Below are positions 1-6,810 of a stretch of 10,977 bases of DNA, piece after piece (positions within the stretch are counted from its first letter, which is position 1; each line of letters begins with the position of its first letter). The stretch comes from Prevotella sp. UBA6447 (lineage in GTDB: Bacteria > Bacteroidota > Bacteroidia > Bacteroidales > Bacteroidaceae). The notes under the pieces were generated by a model. It was not told the origin of the DNA and ran no database searches. It saw nothing but the letters and a program-made list of their open reading frames with translations. The stretch is taken from the NCBI GenBank assembly GCA_002437115.1, contig DJOD01000050.1:1-10977 (forward strand), written 5' to 3'. The translations under genes and the position numbers were made by a program.

Positions 1-11
1 ATTAGAATTAA

Positions 12-158
12 CAGAGTATTGTCGTAAACATAAAGAGATGTAATATTGGCGAGAGTTGTCACCAGGAATTACGCGACATAGAACAACACGGCAAGCAAAT
101 TCCAAGTTGGGCTAATTTATTGGAAACAGTAGTGTATGAAGGAGAAAAGGAAACATAA
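12..158 (+). pseudogene. possible decayed 3' end of an unidentified gene
   Basis: A reading frame open from 12 ends at TAA 156-158 and has no convincing start. Its last 30 or so residues read like real protein (for example RDIEQHGKQIPSWANLLE). A second open frame enters from the left edge at base 2 and ends at TAA 41-43 with LELTEYCRKHKEM. A single one-base slip near 39-44 would join the two into one continuous C-terminus. A small hairpin with a T-rich tail follows the stop directly, as expected at a gene end. Base composition is clearly more AT-rich than the neighbouring MATE gene. I do not recognise the family. It could also be chance open frame in intergenic DNA; the window edge prevents a decision. 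Confidence 0.25.
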
Positions 159-162
159 CACC

Positions 163-187
163 TTATGCGAACTGCATAATATTATTT
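163..187 (+). terminator. small hairpin with T-rich tail after the decayed frame
   Basis: TTATGC (163-168) pairs perfectly with GCATAA (174-179) across a 5-nt loop and is followed by TATTATTT (180-187). It starts five bases after the TAA at 156-158. The stem is short and AT-rich, so it would be a weak intrinsic terminator at best. Confidence 0.3.
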
Positions 188-228
188 AAATAAAGTGGGC
201 ACATGTGGGCTATATGGACAAAAAGAGG

Positions 229-236
229 TATCTTTG
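229..236 (+). promoter_or_regulatory. candidate promoter -7 element for the MATE gene
   Basis: TATCTTTG matches the Bacteroidetes -7 consensus TAnnTTTG exactly. Transcription would start near 243, leaving a leader of about 46 nt before the ATG at 289. No good TTTG -33 box is visible about 20 bases upstream, which lowers confidence. If it is real, the upstream in-frame ATGs at 205 and 214 are not transcribed and cannot be the start. Confidence 0.4.
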
Positions 237-288
237 CATTTTTGGTGCTTCACTTACGGCTACCATTCAACAACAATCCACAATAGGC

Positions 289-1620
289 ATGCAACTGTAT
301 CCATACCATTACCGCTCCCTACTATCCTTGGGACTGCCCATCATGATCGGGCAACTGGGCATGATCATCTTAGGCTTCGCCGACACCATGATGGTGGGCC
401 ACCACAGCACCACCGAGCTGGGCGCCGCCTCGTTTGTCAACAACATCATGAACCTCGTCATCATCACCGGAACGGGCTTCTCCTATGGTCTGACACCCAT
501 CGTGGGCAGCCTCTTCGGGCGCGGCGAGCTGCCGCAAGCTGGCAACGCGCTGCGCTGCTCGCTGCTCACCAACACACTGGCAGGCCTGCTGATGATGGCG
601 GCACTGACCATCCTTTTCTTCAACCTGGGCAACATCGGCCAGCCCGAGGAACTGCTGCCGCTGATGCGTCCCTACTACCTGGTTTTGCTGGCATCGCTGC
701 CGTTCGTCATGTTGTTCAACGCCTTCAAGCAGTTTACCGACAGCATCACCGAGACGCGCACCTCCATGTGGATTCTGCTCACAGGCAACCTCATCAACAT
801 CGTGGGCAACTACGTGCTCATCTACGGCAAGGCAGGGTTGCCCGAACTGGGCGTGGTGGGCGCAGGCGTGTCCACGCTGCTCTCGCGCGTGGTCATGGTG
901 CTGCTGTTTGCCGCCGTGTTCATGGTCAGCAAGAAGATGCGCCCCTACCACGAAGGATTCTTCCACCAGGGATGGCCGCGCCAGCTGGTGCGCCGCCTGG
1001 CTGCGCTCGGCACGCCGATAGCCCTCGAGATGGGCATGGAGACCGCCTCGTTCTCATTGTCGATCATCATGGTGGGTTGGCTGGGCACCATCGCCCTGGC
1101 CTCCCACCAGGTGATGATCACCATCTCACAGTTCACCTTCATGGTCTACTACGGACTGGGGGCGGCGGTGGCCGTGCGCACGAGCTACTTCAACGGGCAG
1201 CGCGACTACGAGAACCTCCAGCACACGGTGACGGCAGGCCTGCACGTCATGGTGGCTCTGGAGCTGTTGCTGGGTGGCATCATCTTCCTCCTGCGCAACC
1301 ATATCGGCGGCTGGTTCACCGACTCAGCTGAAGTGTCGCAGACGGTGCTCACGCTCATGGTGCCCTTCTTCATCTACCAGTTTGGCGACGGCCTGCAAAT
1401 CAACTACGCCAACGCCCTGCGCGGCATCGCCGACGTGAAGCCGCTCATGGTCATCGCCTTCATCGCCTTCTTTGTCATCTCGCTGCCCATGGGCTACCTC
1501 TGCGGCTTCGTGCTGGGCTTCGGCTTGGTGGGCGTCTGGATGGCATTCCCCTTCGGCCTCACATCCGCCGGTGCCATGATGTGGTGGCGGTTCCGCAAGA
1601 TGTCGCACAAGGCTGGATGA
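289..1620 (+). CDS. MATE-family multidrug/cation efflux transporter (NorM-like)
   Basis: Inner-membrane antiporter of the MATE family, expected to export cationic drugs or metabolites in exchange for Na+ or H+. From the ATG at 289 it is 443 residues, the usual MATE length, and hydrophobic throughout, consistent with 12 helices in two bundles. Family signatures visible are FADTMMVGHH in helix 1 (Asp32), the middle motif NYVLIYGKAGLPELGVVGAG (174-193) and ALRGIADVKP (376-385). By eye Asp32, Glu251 (in EMGMETASF) and Asp367 (in QFGDGLQ) line up with the ion-coupling acidic residues of Vibrio NorM (Asp36, Glu255, Asp371). The frame is open back to 205, but the extra 28 residues do not look like MATE sequence, and a -7 promoter element lies inside that stretch, so 289 is preferred. 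Substrate cannot be told from sequence. The gene ends convergent with the giant - strand gene. Confidence 0.92.
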   Translation: MQLYPYHYRSLLSLGLPIMIGQLGMIILGFADTMMVGHHSTTELGAASFVNNIMNLVIITGTGFSYGLTPIVGSLFGRGELPQAGNALRCSLLTNTLAGLLMMAALTILFFNLGNIGQPEELLPLMRPYYLVLLASLPFVMLFNAFKQFTDSITETRTSMWILLTGNLINIVGNYVLIYGKAGLPELGVVGAGVSTLLSRVVMVLLFAAVFMVSKKMRPYHEGFFHQGWPRQLVRRLAALGTPIALEMGMETASFSLSIIMVGWLGTIALASHQVMITISQFTFMVYYGLGAAVAVRTSYFNGQRDYENLQHTVTAGLHVMVALELLLGGIIFLLRNHIGGWFTDSAEVSQTVLTLMVPFFIYQFGDGLQINYANALRGIADVKPLMVIAFIAFFVISLPMGYLCGFVLGFGLVGVWMAFPFGLTSAGAMMWWRFRKMSHKAG

Positions 1621-1693
1621 GCAATTTACAGGAACAGAGATGCCCGAAGCACACCCTCTCGTTTCCGAGACGATGCACGCCGGGCCTGAAGCA

Positions 1694-1726
1694 AAGGTGA
1701 GTGCCGCCCCCCTTCGGCACTCCCTT
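1694..1726. terminator. strong hairpin between convergent genes, probable bidirectional terminator
   Basis: GAGTGCCG (1699-1706) and CGGCACTC (1715-1722) form a perfect 8-bp GC-rich stem with an 8-nt loop. With one bulged T (1698) the stem extends by AAGG/CCTT (1694-1697 and 1723-1726). It lies in the 113-bp gap between the MATE stop (1620) and the stop of the giant gene (1734), where both transcripts must end. T-tracts on either side are poor, so its efficiency is uncertain. A smaller hairpin TCTCG-TTTC-CGAGA sits at 1657-1670. Confidence 0.5.
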
Positions 1727-1733
1727 CACAAGA

Positions 1734-4700
1734 TCATTTGACCATCACCTTGCGCACGGTGTTGCCCACTTTGACAACATAAAGGCCAGCAGGCAATGAA
1801 ACGGAATGGTCGGAGCTCACCGTGACAGAGCAGACCGGCGTTCCACTGAACGAGGTCACCAGCATCGGCATGGCCTTGTGCACGTTCGTCACCATGACCT
1901 TGCCCACTGACGCAGAGATTCGGACAGGTTCGGATTCGCCAATCATGGCATCCACGCCGACGTTGACAGGCACATTGAAGGTGCGCGTGGCCGTAACGCC
2001 AGAACCATCCGTGGCCTTGGCCTGCACCACCACATCACCGCCTTTGCTGCCTGGAATCACGCTCAATGTTCCGTCAGCGGACAGTGTGGCTGTCGCCTCT
2101 CCGGAAAGGATGGACCACTCCACCGCTCCGATGGTAGCCTGCACAGGCGTGACATAGGCACGCAAGTGAAGTGCGGTAAGGGCTTCGGTGAAGTCATCCA
2201 CCTCTTCCATGGTGGCTATTTCTATCGCTGTCACGGCATTCACGTCATAGGCATCGGCACTGCTGATGACATTGGACACCTTCGTCTCGCCGCTGCGAGC
2301 CGCTCCCTTGGCCTTCGCACCACGGGCCACCTTCTGCACAAAGCCAATCGCATAGTAAGTCACATCACCGGATGTGCGGTGGTGCACATAGCTGCGGGCC
2401 GTTCCCGGCAGCCGCTCCACCACACGAAGGTCCTCGGGCGAAGAACCAGCATAGACCACATACTGCGCGATGTCGGCACCCTCATAGGGCGTCCAGCGCA
2501 GGTTGATATCGTTGGCCATGCCTCGGTTGGCCATGACATGCACGGTGGCATGCGCCTGGCTGGGCACGCTCTCAACCCCATAGATGGTGGGCAACGTCAG
2601 CAAGTAGCGGTAACTGCGCACATCGGCGCGGCTCTCCATATCCACAAACTCGCCCTCAGACAGGTCGGCCTGTCCCACCAGTTCGTAGGCATCCGTCACG
2701 TTTCCTTCGCGATAGACATTCACCTTGCCCGTGAACAGTTCCGTCGCAGGCAACGTCTGCTGCGCGTCCCAGGTGACCGCTGCGTGCGTGCCCTCCACCT
2801 TCACCTCGGCTACCTGAGGTCTCCACCCCTGCCCGGCGACCGTCAGGGTGTAGTCGCGCGTCACGGCCTTCGTCCACACATCATCGGCATAAGAGAGCGT
2901 CAGCGTGCAGCGGGTTGCATCATCGGGTATCGCCACCACTGCCTGGTTGCTGTTGGCATCATAGGTCACATGGGCTTCCGCCGAGGTGACAGTGGCCTTC
3001 GCTCCCTCATTACGCATACACTCGGGCATGTCCATCACCAGCGTCTGCCCGGCCAGCACCTTGGCAGGCACCTGCACACTGAGGTCCGGCCTATCCACAA
3101 TCAGGATCTGCGTGGTGCTCTGCTTCAATGAGCCTGTGTTGGTGGTCGTCACGGTCTTCAGGCCCGGCGTGTTCCACAGGATGTGATTGTCACGCGAGAG
3201 GTCCATGCCATCGGCCTTGCGGATGGCCAACGAACCCTTCACATTGTTCACCGTGCGGTAAGGGATGTACTCTCCCACTCCACCCTTCTCAGGAAGCACG
3301 ATGTGGCACTCGGCCTGCGGCTTAAACTCTATCACCTTGGAGAACGGCGAGCTGGCAGCCCAAGGGTCTATGGTCTGAACGCATATTTCATAGGTCTTCC
3401 CGGCCTGGAACCGCTCAACAGGCATGGGCAAGCGGGTGGCCTGCCGGTAATGGGTGAGATACCCCAGCGTCTCTGTCATCAGTGCCTTGTCACTGGTGGC
3501 GTTGAGGGGCGACCACACGTAAGCATTGTCGCCGGTGGCACCTTTCTCCTTGATGCTGATGTTGTAGCGCAACTGCCCCGCGGTGCTCTCCTTGTCGGTG
3601 GCACCGTCCCAGCTGACCACCACCTCGTCTTCCGTCTGCGTGGCCATCACGGTGACAGGAGCTGTAGGCGGCGTGTTGACATTGGCAATCCTCAGGAAAA
3701 CGTCGGCCCAATAATCATATTGGTTTGCGCCCAAGCAGTCGGGCACGCCGTCACAGTCAATGTCGGCATATTGCCAACCTCCATTTCTCGCTATTTGAAT
3801 GCCTGCCGCATTGGAGACGACGAGGGGAGCCCCATGGTTGCTGACGACAAAATTGCCGTTCTTGTCCTCATAGTCAGCCCGTCCGTCCAGGTCCACATCC
3901 AGGGGTATCAGGCACAAGTCGGTGTCTTCCACCTGGTCCGCGAAACGGCGTCCGCCCAAGTTGCGGAGAATCTTATACCGGTTCCAGGACGTGTCTATAT
4001 ACACCAAGTCCATGAATCCGTCCCCATCCACATCATAAGCCTTCCAGTTGTCTCTTGCGTCAATGCCCGCTGGGAGCTCCTCCACAGAGCATTTCCCGCC
4101 TCCTTCATTAAAGATGAGGACAGGCTTGTTGCCACCGTTGGCATCCTTCACGGTCGCATACAGGTCGATGCGACCGTCCCTATCGAAGTCGGCCATGGCA
4201 TACTTGGCTATGGATGTAAGTTCCTTATCTCCTAAATCAAGGGAAAGCGCTTGGCTCATCCCGATCATTCCGTTGGTGTAGAGGTCGGAGCCCATGATGT
4301 ACTCCACACGTCCGTCATTGTCAAAGTCGACAGGTGCAGTGAAGGATGGAGTAGCGCCGTAAGACGACGTGAAGGTAAATGGCGTTTTCTCTTTCTCAAA
4401 CTCGCCGTCACCTTGGTTGACGGCCACCTCAATCTCGTAGTTATTCTGCGAGCCAGAAGTGCGGCCCGTGCTCCCGAAGACATCGGGCAGTCCGTCCATG
4501 TTGGCATCCCCGATGTGGCAACCATATATGCCACTGTCTGAGAAACCAAAGACGGGTTGTTTCTCGTATTTCTGCCCGTTCCAGCAGAAATAGCCGCTGC
4601 TCGTTATGGCTTGCATGACACCTGTCTGCGCATAATCGAAATAGAGGCCGCTCGGCACATAATTCGTGTCACAGAATCCTGGACTACCAAACTCAGTGAC

Positions 4701-6569
4701 GCGCAGGGGCATCACGTCCACTTCCCTTCTGGCTGTCAGGCCGTCAGCGCTGGTCAACTCCACCGTCTTCTTGCCGTGCGAGGCGAAGAGGATGCCCTTG
4801 CGCCCGTCAGCGGCGGTCACGAGTGTGCCGTCGGGCAGGCCCCTCATCACGCACTCAGCACCGTTGAGCACATCGACGAAGAGGGTGTCGCAGCCGCTCA
4901 TGGTCGTGTGGCTGAGCGCAAAGGACGGAACCTGCAGGATGTCAGGCTGCACGGTTTTGTCGCTCCATTCGCCCTTCATGCCACAAGCGTCGATGGCACG
5001 CACACGCACCTGCACGCTCGGCTCGCCCCAGCTACCCGCTGCAGCCATCGAGAAGAGACTCTTGGTGACGGCACGGAAGAGGTATTTCCCAACCGCCGAC
5101 GTTATCTCGAGTTCATAAGTCAAGTCGCCCACGGCATTCTCCGCGTCGCTGCCATGCGCCCACTCCACACGCAACATGCCCGTCGATTTGTCGAGCGCCA
5201 GGCGGGGCTTCGCCATTTTGGCGGGAGACGTATTGGCCTTGTCGACCGCACAATGCAGGAGGCCTTTCTGGTCATTCATCTCGCAAAGGATGTCCACCTT
5301 GCCGTCACCGTCCATATCTTTGACGGGCATGCTGCACCCATGGCTCCTTGTTGGATTGAGAGCCACCGTGTCCACACGGAACGAGGCATCCCAGTTCCAA
5401 CAGATGACACGCGACTGATCGCCCCCATACTGCGTGGCCAAGGATATCATGCTGGGGCGTCCGTTGTTGTTGACGAAACAGGGCTCTTGCCAGTTGTGGT
5501 ATCCCGTGAAGCTTCTCACGGTACGCTTGAAGGTGCCGTTGCCCTGGTTTCTGAAGAAGGCCAGATAGCTGGCATCCTCTGCTGCCAAGGTAACGAGAAT
5601 GTCCAACAGACCATCGCCGTCGCAGTCGAGCACATGCACCCCCTTCAGGTTATAGTTTGTCAGCAGGTCGGTGTCCGTGAACCCGTTTCCATGGTTGAGC
5701 TTCAGCGTGAGCTGTCCGTTGTAATACAGGAGCAGGTCGGTCAGCCCGTCACCGTTCACATCGGCACTATGCACGTCGCCCTTGATGGAAGCCTGGTAGT
5801 AGCGTCCGTCACCGAGCGAGATATAGGAGTTGCCATTCTTGTCGATGAAGTCGGGATAGCCATCCTGATTGAAGTCGACCACTGTCATGGGGCCTGTGGA
5901 GAAACCGCCATTGTCTGCAGACGCAAATCCCGAGAAGGCATTGCCCGTACTCACCGAGAATGTGCCGTTTCCTCCGGCGGCATACTCGGCGTTGCGCAGT
6001 TCGTCAGGGTCGGTCACCACCGGAAAAGGCTGCCTGGTGAACGTTCCGTCAGCCCGCTGCATCATGACATAGGGCACATACCGCTTGCCCTTGTAACTCT
6101 TGCTCTCGTTCTGCCAGTAGAGCATGTCCATGCGGCCGTCCAGGTTAATGTCGGCCCAGGTGCCGCCCACGCAGTTCTTCATCGGATAAAGAGATGCGTC
6201 ATGCTGGTATTTCCCATTACGGAAAATAACCACGTTGCCAAAGCTGTCATAGCTGTTGCGTTGAAATCTGGCGAAGGCGGGCCATGGCTCCGCATTGAGC
6301 TGAAGCATGCTCCAGTCAAACCATGACACATACATGTCATCGGGCATAGACATCACCTTTTGCCCAGAAAGCGAGCGCCATTGGTGCGGGTTCTCCATGA
6401 CATATTCCTGCTTGCCATCGCCATCCACATCGGCAAAGAAGGTGGGCAACGACCGTCCGTCAAACACCTGTTCAAATGTTGGAGCAGTCTGTGCCTCTGC
6501 CGTGTATACGCTCCATGGTGGAAGCGTCATGCAAACGAGAAATAAAAGAAAAGGGGAAAGTTGTTTCAT
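1734..6569 (-). CDS. giant T9SS-secreted protein with FG-GAP/VCBS-type Ca loops, FnIII and Ig-like domains
   Basis: A 1611-residue exported protein, probably a surface adhesin, glycan-binding or scaffold protein; no catalytic motif was recognised. Layout by eye: signal peptide 1-26 (cleavage after AEA, Gln next); FG-GAP/VCBS-like block 28-450; FnIII-like 452-545; Ig/PKD-like 548-620; second FG-GAP-like block 622-960; FnIII-like 965-1085 (starts TPPTAPVTV); second Ig/PKD-like 1088-1160; linker or Ig-like 1161-1248; two FnIII-like domains 1250-1345 and 1346-1440; BIG2-like Ig domain 1445-1538; T9SS type A sorting domain 1540-1611 ending GLYVVKVGNTVRKVMVK. Twelve DxDxDGxxD-type calcium loops start at residues 47, 140, 232, 270, 315, 418, 688, 748, 794, 846, 891 and 936. 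The start is the ATG heading the signal peptide, 36 nt or so from a predicted transcription start. Family-level assignment is firm; biological role is unknown. The AraC-type regulator gene lies 241 bp upstream on the same strand. Confidence 0.9.
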   Translation of the reverse strand: MKQLSPFLLFLVCMTLPPWSVYTAEAQTAPTFEQVFDGRSLPTFFADVDGDGKQEYVMENPHQWRSLSGQKVMSMPDDMYVSWFDWSMLQLNAEPWPAFARFQRNSYDSFGNVVIFRNGKYQHDASLYPMKNCVGGTWADINLDGRMDMLYWQNESKSYKGKRYVPYVMMQRADGTFTRQPFPVVTDPDELRNAEYAAGGNGTFSVSTGNAFSGFASADNGGFSTGPMTVVDFNQDGYPDFIDKNGNSYISLGDGRYYQASIKGDVHSADVNGDGLTDLLLYYNGQLTLKLNHGNGFTDTDLLTNYNLKGVHVLDCDGDGLLDILVTLAAEDASYLAFFRNQGNGTFKRTVRSFTGYHNWQEPCFVNNNGRPSMISLATQYGGDQSRVICWNWDASFRVDTVALNPTRSHGCSMPVKDMDGDGKVDILCEMNDQKGLLHCAVDKANTSPAKMAKPRLALDKSTGMLRVEWAHGSDAENAVGDLTYELEITSAVGKYLFRAVTKSLFSMAAAGSWGEPSVQVRVRAIDACGMKGEWSDKTVQPDILQVPSFALSHTTMSGCDTLFVDVLNGAECVMRGLPDGTLVTAADGRKGILFASHGKKTVELTSADGLTARREVDVMPLRVTEFGSPGFCDTNYVPSGLYFDYAQTGVMQAITSSGYFCWNGQKYEKQPVFGFSDSGIYGCHIGDANMDGLPDVFGSTGRTSGSQNNYEIEVAVNQGDGEFEKEKTPFTFTSSYGATPSFTAPVDFDNDGRVEYIMGSDLYTNGMIGMSQALSLDLGDKELTSIAKYAMADFDRDGRIDLYATVKDANGGNKPVLIFNEGGGKCSVEELPAGIDARDNWKAYDVDGDGFMDLVYIDTSWNRYKILRNLGGRRFADQVEDTDLCLIPLDVDLDGRADYEDKNGNFVVSNHGAPLVVSNAAGIQIARNGGWQYADIDCDGVPDCLGANQYDYWADVFLRIANVNTPPTAPVTVMATQTEDEVVVSWDGATDKESTAGQLRYNISIKEKGATGDNAYVWSPLNATSDKALMTETLGYLTHYRQATRLPMPVERFQAGKTYEICVQTIDPWAASSPFSKVIEFKPQAECHIVLPEKGGVGEYIPYRTVNNVKGSLAIRKADGMDLSRDNHILWNTPGLKTVTTTNTGSLKQSTTQILIVDRPDLSVQVPAKVLAGQTLVMDMPECMRNEGAKATVTSAEAHVTYDANSNQAVVAIPDDATRCTLTLSYADDVWTKAVTRDYTLTVAGQGWRPQVAEVKVEGTHAAVTWDAQQTLPATELFTGKVNVYREGNVTDAYELVGQADLSEGEFVDMESRADVRSYRYLLTLPTIYGVESVPSQAHATVHVMANRGMANDINLRWTPYEGADIAQYVVYAGSSPEDLRVVERLPGTARSYVHHRTSGDVTYYAIGFVQKVARGAKAKGAARSGETKVSNVISSADAYDVNAVTAIEIATMEEVDDFTEALTALHLRAYVTPVQATIGAVEWSILSGEATATLSADGTLSVIPGSKGGDVVVQAKATDGSGVTATRTFNVPVNVGVDAMIGESEPVRISASVGKVMVTNVHKAMPMLVTSFSGTPVCSVTVSSDHSVSLPAGLYVVKVGNTVRKVMVK
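1737..1952 (-). other. T9SS type A C-terminal sorting domain (coding part)
   Basis: The last 72 or so residues (1540-1611) have the pattern of the Por/T9SS sorting domain: a short beta-rich module beginning with VRISASVGKVMV, then SVSLPAGLYVVKV and a basic KVMVK end. In this system the domain directs export across the outer membrane and is removed, usually with attachment to surface lipopolysaccharide. It implies that the organism has a T9SS elsewhere in the genome. Confidence 0.8.
3090..6488 (-). repeat. internal two-fold module duplication in the giant protein
   Basis: Residues 28-620 and 621-1160 have the same order: a block with six Ca-binding loops, then an FnIII-like domain, then an Ig/PKD-like domain. 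Both Ig/PKD-like domains end with a similar GxKTVxxT-type strand (HGKKTVELTSADG near 598-610 and PGLKTVTTTNTG near 1135-1146). Sequence identity between halves looks low, so the duplication would be old, or the two modules were recruited separately. Boundaries are approximate. Confidence 0.55.
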
Positions 6570-6602
6570 AACGGTAAAGTTTAAGCGTTGTAACCAATCG
6601 AA

Positions 6603-6642
6603 TTTCCGCTTGCAAAATTAGACTTTCCATGGCAAGCGCAAA
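6603..6642. repeat. inverted repeat spanning the giant gene's promoter, candidate operator
   Basis: TTTCCGCTTGC (6603-6613) and GCAAGCGCAAA (6632-6642) are 11-bp arms matching at 10 of 11 positions, including a perfect inner 7 bp (CGCTTGC/GCAAGCG), with an 18-bp spacer. The arms cover the promoter's -33 TTTG and the end of its -7 box, so a protein bound to both would block or reshape polymerase binding. A structural hairpin role is also possible. Confidence 0.45.
6613..6642 (-). promoter_or_regulatory. Bacteroidetes-type promoter of the giant gene
   Basis: On the - strand, TTTG (6639-6642) is followed after 18 bases by TAATTTTG (6613-6620), an exact match to the -7 consensus TAnnTTTG; spacing is close to the usual 19-21. 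Transcription would start near 6606, giving a leader of about 36 nt before the ATG at 6569. Confidence 0.65.
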
Positions 6643-6810
6643 AGCCCTAACACGTTGCCGACAGCCCTTTTGCACCGATTGGCGCTTCTTTTTTACGGCT
6701 TGAAGCATTGGCAACGCCTCGAACTGGAAACAAACACGCAACTTTACTGAAAAAGCATCGTTCCTCCACTGTCATCGTCACCCACGACATGGTGGAAGAG
6801 ACACGCTCTT
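6643..6810. other. non-coding region between regulator and giant gene
   Basis: I see no gene here. It holds a perfect 6-bp hairpin GAAGAG-ACACG-CTCTTC (6795-6811) touching the regulator's stop codon, without a T-tract. It also has a nested pair of inverted repeats: CGTTGCC (6653-6659) with GGCAACG (6710-6716), and inside it GCTTC (6684-6688) with GAAGC (6702-6706). ATTGGC occurs twice as a direct repeat (6678-6683 and 6707-6712). These could be upstream regulator sites or part of a terminator for the regulator gene; none is conclusive. Confidence 0.4.

Noticed and set aside
195..1331. 378-residue frame overlapping the MATE gene
   Set aside because: It reads the MATE gene in another frame and gives an Arg/His-rich low-complexity product.
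2166..4235. Two long + strand frames (2166-3131 and 3183-4235)
   Set aside because: Both are antisense to the giant gene and His/Gly/Val-rich with no domain pattern.
4557..6326. 589-residue open frame on the + strand
   Set aside because: It is antisense to the giant gene, has no recognisable domain, and is rich in His, Arg and Val as expected from a shadow of GC-rich codons.
6472..6741. 89-residue - strand frame upstream of the giant gene
   Set aside because: It overlaps the predicted promoter and the signal-peptide region of the giant gene in another frame and has no family-like sequence.
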